From Bacteroidota bacterium (GTDB lineage Bacteria; Bacteroidota; Bacteroidia; UBA4408), in assembly GCA_016721765.1 (NCBI GenBank), contig JADKHO010000001.1:372001-436000 (forward strand): a stretch of 64,000 nucleotides of DNA, given 5' to 3'. The notes beneath the pieces were generated by a model that had not been told where the DNA came from, searched no databases, and saw only the letters and a list, made by a program, of their open reading frames with translations. Both the position numbers and the translations under genes were made by a program. Within the stretch, counting starts at the first letter, position 1. Each line of letters starts with the position of its first letter. Below, piece by piece: positions 28,541 through 37,084 of this stretch.

Positions 28541-29494
28541 GTGCTAAAGAAATTCATACTTAGTTTGTTTTTTATTTTACCCATTGTAACTCTAAAGGGG
28601 CAACAATTGGCACAATATACTATGTATTCCTTTAATCACTTTGGTATTAATCCGGCTGCCCCGGGAGAACAAAAATGTGTAGCTGCAAAAATTGGTTACC
28701 GAAATCAATGGGTAGGTTTTGACGGTAATCCTATTACCCAATTTCTCAGTCTTCAAGTACCAATTCCTCATCGAAACCGAAATTTTTATAAAGGGTATTC
28801 AAGTACCGGTTTATACATCGAAAATGACCAAACAGGAGTTACAAGATACACCGGATATTATTTAAATTATGCCTACCACCGCACTATGGTTAAGGAAACT
28901 TTTTTATCGGTTGGTCTATTTGCTGGTGCTTTGCAATATGTTTTCGACCGTAACGCTGCTATCACTGCAAATGCATTTGATAATGCGATTGGTGAAACCA
29001 AAGTAAAATTTATTTATCCTGACATAAACCCTGCAATTTGGTTGCACAACGAAAATTTTTATGTCGGACTTTCTATTAAGAATGCGGTGGGCAATTCCTT
29101 GAAAAAAGTGTATGGTATTAACAGCCGCCTCGCCCGCCACTATTATTTAAATGCCGGTTACCGCTGGTTGGCTCAAGACAAATCCTTTTCAATAATCCCC
29201 TCGGTAATGCTAAAGTTTGCTCCTTACGGAACACCGGGAATTGATGTGAATTTGATGTACGATTACTTAAATAAATTTGACCTTGGTATTTCGTATCGTT
29301 TTGTGGATGGAGTTGCTGCGATGTTTAAAATTAAAACCGGTAAATTTATTTACATCAGTTATGGTTACGATTACACCACTTCAAAAATAAAAATAGCCAG
29401 CAAAAATACTCACGAAGTGATGATTCACTTTAAGTTTTGCAAATCGGCCGAGGGAAGAGATAAACCCCGCGAAATTTGCCCGGCGTATCAATAG
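28541..29494 (+). CDS. PorP/SprF family outer-membrane protein (GTG start)
   Basis: The 317-residue protein has a signal peptide (LKKFILSLFFILPIVTLKGQ) followed by QYTMYSFNHFGINPAAPG and YRNQWVGFDGNP, which are diagnostic for PorP/SprF. The C-terminal strands (FIYISYGYDYTTSKI) are those of a beta-barrel. The start codon is GTG, only 4 bp downstream of the CHU_C gene stop, so translation is probably coupled. It is likely the outer-membrane partner of that small CHU_C protein; this is inferred from position. Confidence 0.9.
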   Translation: MLKKFILSLFFILPIVTLKGQQLAQYTMYSFNHFGINPAAPGEQKCVAAKIGYRNQWVGFDGNPITQFLSLQVPIPHRNRNFYKGYSSTGLYIENDQTGVTRYTGYYLNYAYHRTMVKETFLSVGLFAGALQYVFDRNAAITANAFDNAIGETKVKFIYPDINPAIWLHNENFYVGLSIKNAVGNSLKKVYGINSRLARHYYLNAGYRWLAQDKSFSIIPSVMLKFAPYGTPGIDVNLMYDYLNKFDLGISYRFVDGVAAMFKIKTGKFIYISYGYDYTTSKIKIASKNTHEVMIHFKFCKSAEGRDKPREICPAYQ

Positions 29495-29554
29495 TTTTTT
29501 GATAATTTGCCTATTCTTTTTTTTACTCACCGCAAGTACTCCATTACAAGGTTT

Positions 29555-30199
29555 TTACAAAAAATTGTGACGTGTTTTATTTAATGCCTCAATGCGCGAT
29601 TGCACTTGAAGTTTTTCGTAAATATGGCGGATATGGGTGCGTACGGTGTTGATGGTGATAAACAGCTCATCGGCTATTTCCTTTAAACGCAAACCTTTTG
29701 CAAGTAAGCCCAATATTTCGCTTTCGCGGACAGAAAGGTTGTAATCATTTCTGTACATCATATCGCGCTTTGCGAAGGATGCTACCACCTTGCGCGCAAT
29801 TACGCTGCTCATGGGCGATCCGCCGGCAAGTAAGTCTTCTAAAGATGCAAATATTTCTTCGATTGCTGCACGCTTTAACATATAACCGCTTGCACCGGCT
29901 TTTAGTGCATTAAAAATTTTTTCGTCGTCTTCATATACTGTACACATCATAATCAGACTTTCAGGGAAAATTTCTTTTACTTGTCTGGTGCATTCAATCC
30001 CATCAATATCGGGCAAATTAATATCCATCAAAATTATTTCGTGGCACTTCTTTTTTTTCTTGATGAAGTTTAAAAAATCAATTGAATTTGAAAATTTCAT
30101 GCAGCTGTATTGCTTACTCAAGTTAATTAAGGACGCCATACTCTCTCTAAATTCATAATGATCCTCCACTAAGGCGATTGAAATCTTATTTTCTTCCAT
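29555..30199 (-). CDS. NarL/LuxR-family response regulator
   Basis: The 214-residue regulator has a receiver domain (IALVEDHYEFRES, phospho-acceptor Asp in ILMDINLPD, Lys in GYMLKRA) and a C-terminal LuxR-type helix-turn-helix (SVRESEILGLLAKGL, EIADELFITINTVRTHIRHIYEKL). The start is the ATG at 30199; a TTG five codons upstream is open but unlikely. It lies downstream of two tandem TPR histidine kinases with HisKA_3 cores, which are the natural partners of NarL-type regulators. A perfect -7 box sits only 12 bp upstream of the ATG, preceded by the shared 17-bp motif, so it has its own regulated promoter. Confidence 0.95.
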   Translation of the reverse strand: MEENKISIALVEDHYEFRESMASLINLSKQYSCMKFSNSIDFLNFIKKKKKCHEIILMDINLPDIDGIECTRQVKEIFPESLIMMCTVYEDDEKIFNALKAGASGYMLKRAAIEEIFASLEDLLAGGSPMSSVIARKVVASFAKRDMMYRNDYNLSVRESEILGLLAKGLRLKEIADELFITINTVRTHIRHIYEKLQVQSRIEALNKTRHNFL

Positions 30200-30211
30200 A
30201 ATTTTTTTCTT

Positions 30212-30262
30212 CAAATTTAGTCTGTTAATTGCTTAAGCACTATCATCAAAAAGGGTGATTTT
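30212..30262 (-). promoter_or_regulatory. Motif AAAATCACCCTTTTTGA plus -7 box before the NarL-type regulator (copy 2 of 3)
   Basis: On the minus strand the motif occupies 30262-30246 and the -7 box TAAATTTG lies at 30219-30212, a spacing of 27 bp. No TTG is present at the normal -33 spacing. Transcription would start about 6 nt before the ATG at 30199. The position suggests an activator site, possibly for the regulator itself. Confidence 0.55.
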
Positions 30263-32449
30263 TTAAACCACAGGAATATGCAACAAAAAAGTACTGCCGA
30301 CATTCTGCATTGATTCAATTTCCAACTTCCCACCCATCATCTCCAAACGCTTACTAATATTCCTTAAGCCATTGCCTTGATACGTTTTCTCTGTATCAAA
30401 ACCATTTCCATCATCACATACTTTTATTGCAAGAATATTGTTTTCAAAGCCAACTTTGAGTTGTATGCTGTTGGCTTGAGCATGCTTTAAAACATTGTTC
30501 AGGATTTCTTTTACCGTTAAATAAATATTCCGTCTTTGTTTGGCTGCCATTTGTATTGCCGGTAGTGTTTCTTGCACATCAGCTTTTCCACTTAAATTGT
30601 TTTCTTTCAAAATGGAGTCGTAATATTTTACAATAAAATTCACTAGCTCTTGTAAGGTATCTCGATGCGAATTTAAAGACCAAATAATTTCATCAATTTT
30701 ATGAATGATGCCATTGGTGGAGTTTTTTAAACCACCCAAATCAACGGCTGGGCTTGCACTTTGTGTTTGCAGGTGTTCGTTCATCCTAATTTTGAGTAGT
30801 AAATTACTCAGATCAGCACCCACATCATCGTGCATTTCGTCGGCAATACGCGTGCGCTCTTCCACCAGCGCTTGCTCCTTTTCAAGCAGCATTAATTTGC
30901 GCTCCGATACTTGTTGCAGCGATACAGCTTTGTAGCGACTGTATAACAGCCATCCCAATACAAACAGCACTACAATTCCAGCCAGCATAGCATTTTGCTT
31001 GAGTTTGTGCTTTTGCAATTCGGAGTCTTTAAATTTTATTTGCAGGTCTTTTGCCTTTTGAGCCTCATTGTTTTTTAAGCTATCCGCCAAAGCTTTTTTA
31101 TCAAATTCATACTTCGCTTCTTTGAGTGCGACGGCTACTTTTTTATTTTGATTTATGGCGGAATCACGAAGGCTTATAAATTGCTTATATGCTGTAAGAG
31201 AAGCTTTGTAATTGCCTTGCTTTTCGAAGAGTTGGCTTTGGAGTTCGGCGAGGTCCCGGGATTGGTTTAAAGATGGATTTTCAATTAAATATCTTTGCGC
31301 CTTTTCACTATATTTACTAGCAGTGGCAAAATCGGCCCTCTTAATATTAATGCTACCAAGTGCAATGTAATCGTCTATAACGTTAATATTATTTTCCAGC
31401 AGAGAGTCAAAATAAAGTCCCTTTTTCAAAAAAACAGCAGCAGAATCATATTCCTGTAGATAAGAAAATGAATTTCCAATATTAGCACAAGCTACTGAAA
31501 TCCCTTCTTTATTTTCCAATTCAATTTGTTGCTTCAGTGCCCTTCTATGATATTTTAATGCAATAGAATGTTTCCCTAATTTATCATATACCAATCCAAT
31601 ATTAGCTATCTGAGTTGGGATATGTGAATTGTAAGAATATTTAATACTTAATTGAAGACATTTTTGCATATACTCCAAAGCATTTGAAAAATCATTTAAT
31701 AATAGCTTAATTGATCCCAACACCGTATAACTTTGAGTTAAACCCCATACATCGTTAATTTCCTCCCGAATCCTTAAACCTTTTAATTGATATTCTATTG
31801 CCTGTTCATAGTCGTTTTGTTCTAAAAAAACATTAGCAATATTACTGTAAGATGTTGCAGCATTTTTTTTATCTCCAATTCGATTCTTGATTGCAATACT
31901 TTTAAAATAGCATTCAATCGACTTTTTATAATCCGATTTCCATCTATAAACTAGTCCCAAATCACTTAATGCAGAAGCGGTTCCTTTAAGATAACCAATC
32001 TTAGTGCTAAGGCTTATACTACTTTGCAAATACTCAATTGCTTCAGGGTAATTGCATAAAGCTTGGTACATACCACCTATCTGCCGCAAGGCATTTGCTT
32101 CACTAATTTTATCAATTGTTCTCCTGCTTAAAATAAGTGCTTGACAATTTAATTGCAATGCTTCTTTATATTTTCCAAAATAGTCGTACGTTTTGGCAAT
32201 TAACAAAAGTGCCTTTGTCTTCTCTCTATCTCTCATTAAATCGTTAGCTATTAAGAGTGCTTCCTCTGCAAGTCTTAGTGCTTCTTTAGGTGAAGTGTAA
32301 TTTGCCTTCCAACCCGAATCAATCAATGCATTAATTTTGACGGTATCCTGAAGCATCCAAATTAAGCCATTGTCAAGTGATTGTGATGCACAAGGTGAGG
32401 GATATTGGAGCTGCATAAAAAGACTAAAAAGAAATAAAAATCTCATCAT
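30263..32449 (-). CDS. TPR-repeat sensor histidine kinase (HisKA_3 type), copy 1
   Basis: The 728-residue protein has a signal peptide (MMRFLFLFSLF ...), about nine TPR units at about 30-400 (for example AIEYLQSSISLSTKIGYLKG, EQAIEYQLKGLRIREEI) and a coiled coil at about 420-480 (NEAQKAKDLQIKFKDSELQK). One transmembrane helix follows at about 483-503 (LAGIVVLFVLGWLLY). The cytoplasmic kinase has a HisKA_3 dimerisation box ERTRIADEMHDDVGADLS with the phospho-acceptor His, an N-box EILNNVLKH, G1 DDGNGF and G2 GNGLRNI. The TPR region is therefore periplasmic. It is the intact sister of the frameshifted copy upstream and pairs with the NarL-type regulator. The signal is unknown. Confidence 0.93.
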   Translation of the reverse strand: MMRFLFLFSLFMQLQYPSPCASQSLDNGLIWMLQDTVKINALIDSGWKANYTSPKEALRLAEEALLIANDLMRDREKTKALLLIAKTYDYFGKYKEALQLNCQALILSRRTIDKISEANALRQIGGMYQALCNYPEAIEYLQSSISLSTKIGYLKGTASALSDLGLVYRWKSDYKKSIECYFKSIAIKNRIGDKKNAATSYSNIANVFLEQNDYEQAIEYQLKGLRIREEINDVWGLTQSYTVLGSIKLLLNDFSNALEYMQKCLQLSIKYSYNSHIPTQIANIGLVYDKLGKHSIALKYHRRALKQQIELENKEGISVACANIGNSFSYLQEYDSAAVFLKKGLYFDSLLENNINVIDDYIALGSINIKRADFATASKYSEKAQRYLIENPSLNQSRDLAELQSQLFEKQGNYKASLTAYKQFISLRDSAINQNKKVAVALKEAKYEFDKKALADSLKNNEAQKAKDLQIKFKDSELQKHKLKQNAMLAGIVVLFVLGWLLYSRYKAVSLQQVSERKLMLLEKEQALVEERTRIADEMHDDVGADLSNLLLKIRMNEHLQTQSASPAVDLGGLKNSTNGIIHKIDEIIWSLNSHRDTLQELVNFIVKYYDSILKENNLSGKADVQETLPAIQMAAKQRRNIYLTVKEILNNVLKHAQANSIQLKVGFENNILAIKVCDDGNGFDTEKTYQGNGLRNISKRLEMMGGKLEIESMQNVGSTFLLHIPVV

Positions 32450-32515
32450 GCTAATTTCATTTTATTTAAATCCTCAGCGTACATAAAAATTGGGTTTACT
32501 CAAAATAAATTCTAT

Positions 32516-34039
32516 TTAAACCACCGGAATAAACATTAAAAATGTACTCCCAGAATTAGGTACTGATTTTATTTCCAACTTTCCATCCATCATTTCCAAT
32601 CGCTTTCTCATACTCCTTAATCCATTTCCTTGAAAAGATTTCTCGGTATCAAATCCCTTTCCGTTATCGCATATTTTTATTTCTAGTAAATCGTTAGCAA
32701 ATCCAACACTAAGTTGTATGCTTCTGGCTTGAGAATGCTTTAAGGCATTGTTCAGAATTTCCTTTACAGTTAAATAAATATTCCGTCTTTGTTTGGCTGC
32801 CATTTGTATTGCTGGTAGTGTTTCTTGCACATCAGCTTTTCCACTTAAATTGTTTTCTTTCAAAATGGAGTCGTAATATTTTACAATAAAATTCACAAGC
32901 TCTTGTAAGGTATCTCGATGGGAATTTAAAGACCAAATAATTTCATCAATTTTATGGATGATGCCGTTGGTGGAGTTTTTTAAACCACCCAAATCCACTG
33001 GCTGTGTTGCACTTTGTGTTTGCGTATGTTCATTCATCCTTATTTTGAGCAGTAAATTACTGAGGTCGGCACCCACATCATCATGCATTTCGTCGGCAAT
33101 CCGGGTGCGCTCTTCCACCAGTGCCTGCTCCTTTTCTAGCAGCATTAATTTGCGCTCCGATACTTGTTGCAGCGACACAGCTTTGTAGCGACTATATAAC
33201 AACCATCCCAACACAAACAGCACTACAATTCCTGCCAACATAGCATTTTGCTTGAGTTTTTGCTTTTGTAATTCGGAATCTTTGAATTTTATTTGCAGGT
33301 CTTTTGCTTTTTGAGCTTCATTGTTTTTTAAGCTATCCGCCAATGCCTTTTTATCAAATTCATACTTCGCTTCTTTGAGTGCAACGGCTACTTTTTTATT
33401 TTGATTAATGGCGGAATCACGAAGGCTTATAAATCGCTTATATGCTATAAGGGAGGCTTTGAATTTGCCTTGCTTTTCGAAGAGTTGGCTTTGGAGTTCG
33501 GCGAGGTCGCGGGATTGGTTTAGAGTAGGATGATCAACCAAAAATTTACATGCAATTTCAAGGTAGTTTTTTGAGGCTAAATAATCTCCACTTTTTAAAC
33601 AAACTTTACTTAATATAATGTAATCGTCAACTATACTAATTCGATTTTGAAGAATAGAATCACAGTAGAGTGCTTTTTTCATATATATCATAGCAGAATC
33701 ATACTTTTGAAGATTAGCATAGACCTCTCCAATATTTGTATAATTTACTGAAATTCCTTCCATATTACCAAGTTCAAATTGTTTTTTAAGAGCCATTTTA
33801 TGATACATCAATGCAGTGTTTTGTTTTCCTAATCTACTGTACACTAATCCTAAATTTCCTAGAATATTTGGTATTTGTGATTTGTAAGAATATTGAATAT
33901 CAAATTGCAGGCTTTTTTGCAAATAAAATATTGCAGTTGGAAAATCATACAATAAGTATTTTAACGAACCCATAATATAATAACTCTGTGTTAACCCCCA
34001 TACATCATTTATATCCTCTCGAATCCTTAATCCTTTCAA
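32516..34039 (-). CDS. TPR histidine kinase copy 2, C-terminal part (separated by a frameshift)
   Basis: This 507-codon frame carries the last TPR units, coiled coil, transmembrane helix and complete kinase core (EMHDDVGADLS, EILNNALKH, DNGKGF, GNGLRSM). It has no start of its own: the only initiator near its beginning is a TTG inside the TPR sequence QLKGLRIRE. Aligned with copy 1 it continues directly from the fragment at 34036-34698. The kinase half is nearly identical to copy 1 over about 250 residues (several stretches without any change), while the TPR half is clearly diverged. If the frameshift is real, the kinase would not be membrane-targeted. Confidence 0.85.
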   Translation of the reverse strand: MKGLRIREDINDVWGLTQSYYIMGSLKYLLYDFPTAIFYLQKSLQFDIQYSYKSQIPNILGNLGLVYSRLGKQNTALMYHKMALKKQFELGNMEGISVNYTNIGEVYANLQKYDSAMIYMKKALYCDSILQNRISIVDDYIILSKVCLKSGDYLASKNYLEIACKFLVDHPTLNQSRDLAELQSQLFEKQGKFKASLIAYKRFISLRDSAINQNKKVAVALKEAKYEFDKKALADSLKNNEAQKAKDLQIKFKDSELQKQKLKQNAMLAGIVVLFVLGWLLYSRYKAVSLQQVSERKLMLLEKEQALVEERTRIADEMHDDVGADLSNLLLKIRMNEHTQTQSATQPVDLGGLKNSTNGIIHKIDEIIWSLNSHRDTLQELVNFIVKYYDSILKENNLSGKADVQETLPAIQMAAKQRRNIYLTVKEILNNALKHSQARSIQLSVGFANDLLEIKICDNGKGFDTEKSFQGNGLRSMRKRLEMMDGKLEIKSVPNSGSTFLMFIPVV

Positions 34040-34698
34040 CTGATATTCAATTGCTCGATTGTAGTCATTTTCGTTAAAAAAATATCTGCCACATTAGAAT
34101 AAGAATTTGCTAAATTTTTTCTATCACCAATTTTGACTTTGATAGCAATGCTTTTTAGGTTGTACTCTAACGCTTTTTTAAAATCCAGTTTCCATTTATA
34201 AACTAAACCTAAATCACTCAATGCTGATGCGGCGCCCTTTAGGTAACCAATTCTTTTGCTCAGTAAATAACTACTTTGCAAATATTGAATGGCTGCGGGA
34301 TAATCACATAATGCTTCATACATTCCACCTATTTGCCTCAAAGAGTTTGCTTCACTAATCCTATCTGAAATCCGTCTACTGATAGTAAGGGCTTGGAAAC
34401 TGATTTGTAATGCCTCCTTAAAATTACCAAGTAAATCGTGAGCCTTCGCCTCTAAAAGCAATGCCTTTGCAGCGCCTTTATCCCACTTTAATTCAATTGA
34501 TTTGAAGGTTGCTTCCTTTGCAAGTTTCAGCGCAACCATTGAATAAGAATAAGTCGCCTTCCAACCTGAATCAAGTATCGCATTTATTTTAACTGTATCT
34601 CGAAGCCTCCAAATTAAGCCATTGTCAAATGATTGCGACATGCCACTTGCGAGTGTAGGCAACTGAATTAAGAGATAGAATAGAATTATTTTCTTCAC
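34036..34698 (-). CDS. TPR histidine kinase copy 2, N-terminal part (frameshifted)
   Basis: This fragment has a signal peptide (KKIILFYLLIQLPTLASG) and about four TPR units matching copy 1 (FDNGLIW, SEANSLRQIGGMYEALCDY, YLKGAASALSDLGLVYKWK). It then goes out of frame after NVADIFL and stops. In copy 1 the sequence is NVFLEQNDYEQ; here the other frame gives NENDYNRAIEYQLKG. Adding one T to the run of seven T (A-run 34076-34082 on the plus strand) restores the whole protein. The start is GTG at 34698 or TTG at 34704. It could be a true pseudogene, a sequencing error in a homopolymer, or phase variation. Confidence 0.85.
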   Translation of the reverse strand: MKKIILFYLLIQLPTLASGMSQSFDNGLIWRLRDTVKINAILDSGWKATYSYSMVALKLAKEATFKSIELKWDKGAAKALLLEAKAHDLLGNFKEALQISFQALTISRRISDRISEANSLRQIGGMYEALCDYPAAIQYLQSSYLLSKRIGYLKGAASALSDLGLVYKWKLDFKKALEYNLKSIAIKVKIGDRKNLANSYSNVADIFLTKMTTIEQLNIS

Positions 34699-34718
34699 GA
34701 ACAAATTTTCACTTTTTT

Positions 34719-34768
34719 CAAAACTACAACTTTCGCAAAAATGAAAAAATACTCAAAAAGGATGATTT
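34719..34768 (-). promoter_or_regulatory. Motif AAAATCATCCTTTTTGA plus -7 box before the TPR kinase pair (copy 3 of 3)
   Basis: On the minus strand the motif spans about 34769-34753 and differs from the other two copies at one base. The -7 box TAGTTTTG is at 34726-34719, 27 bp further on. Transcription would begin about 14 nt before the GTG at 34698 and run into both kinase genes. Confidence 0.5.
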
Positions 34769-35821
34769 TTAGCTTAGGTCGTTTACCACCCTATCAATCA
34801 ATCGCGGCAATGCATAGCTATTTAATTGCTGCTTTTTAATTTTAAGAAATGAATTGTGAATACCAACGGGAATGCCTTTGCCAATGCGTATAGTAAAAAA
34901 ACGCGCTTGTAATATTTGGTGGCTTAGGAGGTGTTTGCAGTAAGGAGATATACTCACAATTTGGATAGGCGTATTGCCAAAAAATGCCTTCCATTCAGGG
35001 CTTTGCAGGAGTTCCTTTTCGGAAATATCGCTTGTGGTTTCCAGCAATGGGAATTCAAAAAGTCCTTGCCAAATGTCGCCCGCGCCCCTTTGTTTAATAT
35101 AGGTGTAAGCCCCTTGCTCGAGCAGGAGGTAATTAAAATAGCGTGTGCGTTGCTTCGTTTTTTTTGCCTTAAGCGGCAATATGCCAACCTGTTTGTTACG
35201 TGCAGCCTGGCATAGCTCAAGTAAACAACAGGTTCCACAATCGGGATTATTGGGTAGGCATTGCAGGGCGCCAAATTCCATAATGGCTTGGTTGTATTCA
35301 GCCGGATTTTTCTTAAGGATTAATGCTTGTGCAAGAGTTGCAAATTCCTTTTTCCCTTGAGGGGAATCAATAGGGCTTGCTATACCAAAAACTCTTGCTA
35401 ATACGCGGTACACATTGCCATCCACCACCGCATGAGGGGCATTAAAAGCAAAGGAAGCAATCGCTGCAGCGGTATAATCGCCAATCCCTTTAAGGGCGCG
35501 AATGGCTTCATAATTTTGCGGAAATTTGCCCTTGTGCTTTTGTACTATTTCCTTTGCCGCGAAATGCAAATTGCGGGCGCGCGAATAATAGCCCAAACCT
35601 TGCCAAAGCTTCAGCACGCTATCCTCATCGGCCGCAGCCAAGTCCATTACATCCGGAAAACGAGTAACAAAGCTATGGTAATAAGGCATACCCTGCGCCA
35701 CACGTGTTTGCTGTAATATTATTTCAGAAAGCCATATATGGTAAGCATTCCGGGTATTGCGCCAAGGCAAATCGCGTTTATTTTGGCGGTACCATTGAAT
35801 TAATTGAGCGGCAAAGTCCAT
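34769..35821 (-). CDS. mutY: A/G-specific adenine DNA glycosylase
   Basis: MutY removes adenine mispaired with 8-oxoguanine and protects against G:C to T:A changes. The 350-residue protein has the catalytic Glu region WLSEIILQQTRV, the helix-hairpin-helix LKGIGDYTAAAIASFAF with the catalytic Asp in VVDGNVYRVL, and a [4Fe-4S] cluster loop with Cys spacing C-x6-C-x2-C-x5-C (CLPNNPDCGTCCLLELC). A C-terminal NUDIX-like domain (about 225-350) recognises the oxidised guanine. Its ATG faces the HU gene, and divergent mutY-hup is a common Bacteroidota arrangement. Confidence 0.96.
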   Translation of the reverse strand: MDFAAQLIQWYRQNKRDLPWRNTRNAYHIWLSEIILQQTRVAQGMPYYHSFVTRFPDVMDLAAADEDSVLKLWQGLGYYSRARNLHFAAKEIVQKHKGKFPQNYEAIRALKGIGDYTAAAIASFAFNAPHAVVDGNVYRVLARVFGIASPIDSPQGKKEFATLAQALILKKNPAEYNQAIMEFGALQCLPNNPDCGTCCLLELCQAARNKQVGILPLKAKKTKQRTRYFNYLLLEQGAYTYIKQRGAGDIWQGLFEFPLLETTSDISEKELLQSPEWKAFFGNTPIQIVSISPYCKHLLSHQILQARFFTIRIGKGIPVGIHNSFLKIKKQQLNSYALPRLIDRVVNDLS

Positions 35822-35870
35822 AATTAAAGTGTAACACAGTGAAACAGAATAAAAAACAAGTGGTTCATTT

Positions 35871-35900
35871 TTGGTGTTCTGTTTTTAAATTCTATATTTG
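35871..35900 (+). promoter_or_regulatory. Promoter of the HU gene
   Basis: TTG (35871-35873), a 19-bp spacer and TATATTTG (35893-35900) match the Bacteroidota consensus exactly. The leader to the ATG at 35970 would be about 60 nt. Confidence 0.8.
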
Positions 35901-35969
35901 CAGCCCCAAATTAAAAAAGTATAATCGATACAATCTAATAATAACTTAAAAATCAAATTACACACTTCA

Positions 35970-36254
35970 ATGACAAAAGCTGATATTGTTGCAGAAATTG
36001 CAGAAAAGACAGGGATCGAAAAAGTTGCCGTACAAGCTACCGTAGAAACATTCATGAAATCCGTTAAGGGTTCGTTAACCAAAGGAAACAACGTTTATTT
36101 GAGAGGGTTTGGTTCTTTCATCATCAAAAAAAGAGCTGAAAAAACAGGAAGAAATATTTTAAAAAACACATCAATTATTATTCCGGCTCACAATGTACCG
36201 GCTTTTAAACCGGCTAAAACATTTAGCGAAAAAATTAAGAAAACAGTAAAATAA
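35970..36254 (+). CDS. HU-family DNA-binding protein
   Basis: This 94-residue basic protein starts MTKADIVAEIAEKTG and has the HU beta-arm region RGFGSFIIKKRAEKTGRN and the closing PAFKPAKTFSEKIKK. HU/IHF proteins bend and compact DNA as dimers in the nucleoid. Length and all conserved positions are normal, although the usual arm-tip GRNP reads GRNI here. It has a strong promoter of its own, and a TPR gene follows 5 bp after its stop. Confidence 0.95.
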   Translation: MTKADIVAEIAEKTGIEKVAVQATVETFMKSVKGSLTKGNNVYLRGFGSFIIKKRAEKTGRNILKNTSIIIPAHNVPAFKPAKTFSEKIKKTVK

Positions 36255-36259
36255 TTTTA

Positions 36260-37072
36260 ATGACTACTCCTCGAAAAGCACAAATAGCAGCGATTTTAGG
36301 AGCAATTGCACTTCTCGTTCTTTTATTATTTGCACGAAAAACCGGAGCGCCCGAAAGCACTAAAAAATCGGAATCTGCTGCTTCAACTGATTTTTCAATG
36401 GAATCCTACATCGATTCTATTAAAAAAACACTTGATAAAAATGCACTTGCCCTTATTGAGGAACAAGCTGCATCCCAGTCGGCAGCAGCCTTAGATTCAT
36501 TGAGTGGTATTTGGCACAGTTTGAATCAGGCTGGAATTGAAGCGCATTATTTACAAAAAAGTGCTGAAATGCAACAGGATGCAAAAAAGTGGAATAAAGC
36601 CGGTGCGGCTTACTACAAAGCATCCCGTTTTGCCACAGAATCATACCGACACTATTTTGTGGATCAAGCGGTGGCTGCCTATTCTAGTTCCTTACAATTG
36701 GATTCGAGTAATTTGGATACAAAAGTAAATTTAGGAATTTGCTATGTGGAAAGCACAGCGGAACCAATGAAAGGAATTATGTTGCTGAGGGAAGTGGTGG
36801 CCAAAGATTCGACGAATATCAACGCACAATTAAATTTGGGCTTGTTTGCTGTTCAATCCGGTCAATACGATAAAGCAATTGAACGCTTTAAGAAAATTCT
36901 CCGGTTAAATCCTGAATTTACAGAAGCTTATTTGTATTTGGGACAAACGTATGCGAATATTGGTAAGAAGAAGGAAGCGATTGAAGCATTAGAAAAATTT
37001 AAAGAATTAAGTAAGGACGAAACGGTTGTTTCGGAAATTACGCAGTACATAAATCAATTAAAAAACAGTTAA
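36260..37072 (+). CDS. Membrane-anchored TPR protein
   Basis: The 270-residue protein has one N-terminal transmembrane helix (about residues 8-24, IAAILGAIALLVLLLF), a low-complexity linker rich in Ser and Ala, and at least four TPR units at about 110-265 (AAYYKASRFATESY, NLGLFAVQSGQYDKAIERFKKIL, YLYLGQTYANIGKKKEAIEALEKF). It is probably anchored in the inner membrane with the TPRs in the periplasm. It lies between hup and rng, an arrangement I recall from other Bacteroidota. Function is unknown; a scaffold role is only a guess. Confidence 0.85.
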   Translation: MTTPRKAQIAAILGAIALLVLLLFARKTGAPESTKKSESAASTDFSMESYIDSIKKTLDKNALALIEEQAASQSAAALDSLSGIWHSLNQAGIEAHYLQKSAEMQQDAKKWNKAGAAYYKASRFATESYRHYFVDQAVAAYSSSLQLDSSNLDTKVNLGICYVESTAEPMKGIMLLREVVAKDSTNINAQLNLGLFAVQSGQYDKAIERFKKILRLNPEFTEAYLYLGQTYANIGKKKEAIEALEKFKELSKDETVVSEITQYINQLKNS

Positions 37073-37084
37073 AAACGAACTACA

